From NCBI GenBank assembly GCA_020026355.1, contig JAHHQP010000051.1, forward strand, positions 1-7,128: 7,128 nt of DNA, read 5' to 3'. This DNA comes from Bacteroidales bacterium. GTDB taxonomy: Bacteria > Bacteroidota > Bacteroidia > Bacteroidales > UBA932. Below, piece after piece: positions 5,557 through 7,128 of this stretch. Position 1 is the first letter of the stretch, and each line of letters starts with the position of its first letter. The notes below the pieces were generated by a model. The model was not told where the DNA came from. It saw nothing but the letters and a program-made list of their open reading frames with translations, and made no database searches. A program made the position numbers and the translations under genes.

Positions 5557-7128
5557 ATTATATACGATTCTGCCGGCTTTTGTGCTGGCGTTGACTCCTT
5601 TTGCCGCTTCTGCGCAGGACATCAATTCCGTCGTGGAGGTGGAAAAGGCTTATGAGGGAAAGCTCCATGAGGTGCAGAAACCGCTGATGAAGATGATTGT
5701 TCCGGATTCCTTGACCAGGTTCAATCTGGATTTCGTCTATGACAGCTTCACCAGTCGCTATACCTCTTCTTATGAATTCCGTCCTCATCTGCTCGACTTG
5801 AAGCCGAATGCGCAGATCGACAACGGCAACCGCCTGTTCCTGAAAGTCGGTGCGGGCTACACCCTGCATCCGACGCTGGATCTGGTCTGGTCACCGTTGC
5901 TGAAGCATGACTGGAAGATGAACATTTATGCTTCACATCAGTCCTATGTCGGGAATTACTACACGATGGACGCTCCGGCTCCTGTGGAAGGAAACCTCTG
6001 GAATATCGGTAAGCAAACGATTGATGGTCAGACGATGAAACATTATGGTCATGACCTCCTGACAGTCGCCGGGATCGATACGCGTCATGATTGGAAGAGC
6101 ACGGTACTGATGATGGACGCCGCTTATTCCGGGCTCGTTCAGAAAGATTTGCGGAAAGAGCGGACCTACAATGCGGTGGATGCTTCTTTGCGCTTTTTCT
6201 CGAAATCCGTGAAGCCGAACAGATTCCATTATGACTTTCAGGCGGACTATCGTTTCGCCGTGGACAACGTGACTTCCGGAACAGGATATGATTATCTCCA
6301 TGAGCATGATTTCGATGTGCATGCTTTTGTCGGTCCGGTCGTGAATGACAAGCATCAGGTGATGTTTGATATGGGGGTGGACGGTGCGGTCTATCGCGGA
6401 GCCCTCGATGCGTTCAGAGGCAACATTTTCATCAGTACGAAATATGTCTATGAGAAAGGCCGTTGGGATATCGCTGCCGGCGTGAAATTCTCCAAGCTCA
6501 TCCATAACGGGGAGGCGAAGATGCAGATTTCTGACGAGCAGTATGTCTATCCGGATGTGAACATCAGCTTTACGGCCATCAAGAACGGCATGGACATTTA
6601 CCTGAAAGCCACAGGTGGCAATGACATCAACACTTATTCTTCCTTACTGAGGAAGAATCATTTTGCGGATTTCACTTTCGGAGGAACCACTTATCCGCTC
6701 CTGAACGACAAGGTCGTGCGGGTCAGTACTGTCCTCGGTCTGAAAGGAAGGATCACTCCTTATTTCAGCTATGACATCAACGGCGGTTACGAAAACTATG
6801 CTAACGCGATGTTCGATGCCGTCCTCTTCACACCTCAGGGCTTGCTTCCGGCTTACGGCTATACCAGTTCGGTCAATACGTTCGCGGAAGCGGATTTCCG
6901 CTTTGAAATGGATTTCCTGTCCGTGAGCGTGGCTGCCCGTTATGGTCACGGCCGATTCAAAGGTGGCTCCCAGGGCTTGTTCACCCCGTCGGAAGTGGAA
7001 GGTCTGGCAGCCATCAAGTACAATTGGCACAAGCGCGTCTATGCGGGAATCGACTGTGAGTTCGCGACCGGTAGAAGGGCGGAGCTGACGGTCTATGACC
7101 AGCCGCAGGTCTATCGGATCAAGGGCTG
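5543..7128 (+). CDS. Outer-membrane beta-barrel protein, TonB-receptor-like without plug (3'-truncated)
   Basis: An open frame of 528 codons that runs off the window end without a stop. Translation from ATG 5543 starts MEMNRLYTILPAFVLALTPF with cleavage after ASA (residue 24), giving mature QDINSVVEVEKAYEG. ATG 5549 is an equally good start. The start overlaps the TPR gene's stop (TAG 5554-5556) by 14 or 8 bases, which implies translational coupling. After residue ~95 the protein shows many alternating polar/aromatic strands, for example LFLKVGAGYTLHPTLDLVW, KMNIYASHQSYVGNYY, NIFISTKYVYEKGRW, TPYFSYDINGGYENYA and FAEADFRFEMDFLSVSVAAR. This pattern suggests an outer-membrane barrel. The N-terminal layout (VEVEKAYEGK...KP, then PDSLTRFNLDF, then RPHLLDLKP) resembles a group of Bacteroidota proteins commonly labelled TonB-dependent receptor. 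No carboxypeptidase-like or plug domain is visible. Substrate is unknown. Confidence 0.85.
   Translation, partial: MEMNRLYTILPAFVLALTPFAASAQDINSVVEVEKAYEGKLHEVQKPLMKMIVPDSLTRFNLDFVYDSFTSRYTSSYEFRPHLLDLKPNAQIDNGNRLFLKVGAGYTLHPTLDLVWSPLLKHDWKMNIYASHQSYVGNYYTMDAPAPVEGNLWNIGKQTIDGQTMKHYGHDLLTVAGIDTRHDWKSTVLMMDAAYSGLVQKDLRKERTYNAVDASLRFFSKSVKPNRFHYDFQADYRFAVDNVTSGTGYDYLHEHDFDVHAFVGPVVNDKHQVMFDMGVDGAVYRGALDAFRGNIFISTKYVYEKGRWDIAAGVKFSKLIHNGEAKMQISDEQYVYPDVNISFTAIKNGMDIYLKATGGNDINTYSSLLRKNHFADFTFGGTTYPLLNDKVVRVSTVLGLKGRITPYFSYDINGGYENYANAMFDAVLFTPQGLLPAYGYTSSVNTFAEADFRFEMDFLSVSVAARYGHGRFKGGSQGLFTPSEVEGLAAIKYNWHKRVYAGIDCEFATGRRAELTVYDQPQVYRIKG

Noticed and set aside
4999..7030. Minus-strand frames at 4999-5625, 5933-6505 and 6644-7030
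   Set aside because: They lie opposite the end of the TPR gene and the barrel gene, in codon register with the sense frames. The sense frame from 5543 is open to the window end with a signal peptide and barrel strands.

Overview
This window looks like chromosomal DNA from a member of the Bacteroidota, most likely the order Bacteroidales. The base composition is moderately GC-rich by eye. Four observations support the assignment: a RluA-type pseudouridine synthase carrying the Bacteroidales N-terminal extension (FYPxCxxKC motif), an FtsE of Bacteroidota type, start codons without clear Shine-Dalgarno sequences, and TAnnTTTG promoter boxes in the one divergent intergenic gap. No tRNA, rRNA, CRISPR array, insertion sequence or phage gene was seen.

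Layout. (1) Positions 1-826, plus strand: the 3' part of rluA, cut by the window start. (2) Positions 827-1052: a gap between convergent genes. It holds a degenerate second copy of the last ~70 bases of rluA and an imperfect stem-loop that overlaps the nth stop codon. (3) Positions 2440 down to 1053, minus strand: a two-gene unit, ftsE then nth, 23 bases apart. (4) Positions 2441-2532: a short AT-rich divergent control region with candidate promoters on both strands and an AAATTTGT tandem repeat. (5) Positions 2533-7128, plus strand: a two-gene unit of a 1007-residue secreted tetratricopeptide-repeat protein, whose stop overlaps the start of an outer-membrane beta-barrel protein that runs off the window end.

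How the genes may work together. RluA (RNA modification) and endonuclease III (base excision repair) are housekeeping genes. FtsE is the ATPase of the FtsEX envelope and division complex. It shares its control region with the TPR/barrel pair, and the candidate promoters overlap. The TPR/barrel pair is the least understood part. Both products have signal peptides and are translationally coupled, which suggests a periplasmic TPR superhelix partnering a plug-less, TonB-receptor-like outer-membrane barrel. That is inference from layout; the sequence does not give the biochemical role.
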